NCBI GenBank assembly: GCA_900547805.1
Contig: URIE01000094.1
Coordinates: 1-6,661 of the forward strand
DNA: 6,661 nucleotides
Source: an uncultured Collinsella sp.
Lineage (GTDB): Bacteria; Actinomycetota; Coriobacteriia; Coriobacteriales; Coriobacteriaceae
Direction of reading: 5' to 3'
Of the stretch, positions 6,619-6,661 are shown piece after piece. Below the pieces are notes generated by a model. It saw nothing but the letters and a program-made list of their open reading frames with translations. It had not been told where the DNA came from and did no database searches. The translations under genes and the position numbers were made by a program. Positions within the stretch are counted from its first letter, which is position 1. Each line of letters begins with the position of its first letter.

Positions 6619-6652
6619 GGCGGTCGGCGCACTGCGCGCCGACCGCTTTTTT
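6619..6652 (+). terminator. Intrinsic terminator after gyrA
   Basis: An 11-bp perfect GC-rich stem (6620-6630 with 6636-6646, GCGGTCGGCGC/GCGCCGACCGC) with a 5-nt loop is followed by six T residues at 6647-6652. It lies about 40 nt after the gyrA stop and should end the gyrB-gyrA transcript. The 39 nt between the stop codon and the stem are AT-rich and hold nothing I can name. Confidence 0.95.
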
Positions 6653-6656
6653 GACA
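6651..6656 (+). promoter_or_regulatory. Possible -35 element of a downstream gene
   Basis: TTGACA is a perfect -35 consensus. It begins in the last two T residues of the gyrA terminator. A matching -10 would fall at about 6674, outside the window, so this cannot be confirmed here. Confidence 0.35.
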
Positions 6657-6661
6657 ATCTT

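Overview
This window is part of the conserved chromosomal-origin gene cluster of a high-GC bacterium, read entirely on the + strand: recF (5' end missing), a DciA/DUF721 gene, gyrB and gyrA. The order recF - DUF721 gene - gyrB - gyrA is the classic actinobacterial arrangement downstream of dnaA-dnaN. By eye the GC content is about 60%. All three visible starts are GTG, and GyrB has the short (non-enterobacterial) form and ends in RFLDA, much like mycobacterial GyrB. I infer an actinobacterium, probably of the class Coriobacteriia (Collinsella-like), but no search was possible and the genus is a guess.

Layout: 1-996 holds the last 332 residues of RecF, starting at the Walker A lysine. 983-1546 holds a DUF721 gene (replicative helicase loader DciA) that overlaps the recF end by 14 nt. 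1547-1651 holds a strong intrinsic terminator (1573-1602) and a weak promoter candidate whose -10 overlaps a DnaA-box-like 9-mer. 1652-3682 is gyrB. 3683-3837 is a 155-nt spacer dominated by one large imperfect palindrome of about 100 nt. 3838-6579 is gyrA, with long acidic extensions at both ends. 6580-6661 holds a second strong terminator, directly followed by a perfect TTGACA hexamer that may start the next unit.

How the genes work together: RecF loads RecA at gaps in replicating DNA, DciA helps place the replicative helicase DnaB, and GyrB plus GyrA form the A2B2 gyrase that removes positive supercoils ahead of forks. The terminators imply two transcription units, (dnaN?)-recF-dciA and gyrB-gyrA.

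I found no mobile gene, CRISPR array, RNA gene or defence gene. This is essentially a housekeeping region. The points most worth checking are the gyrB-gyrA intergenic palindrome, the acidic N-terminal arm of GyrA, the DnaA-box-like site in the gyrB leader, and an Arg-to-Trp change next to the quinolone pocket of GyrA.
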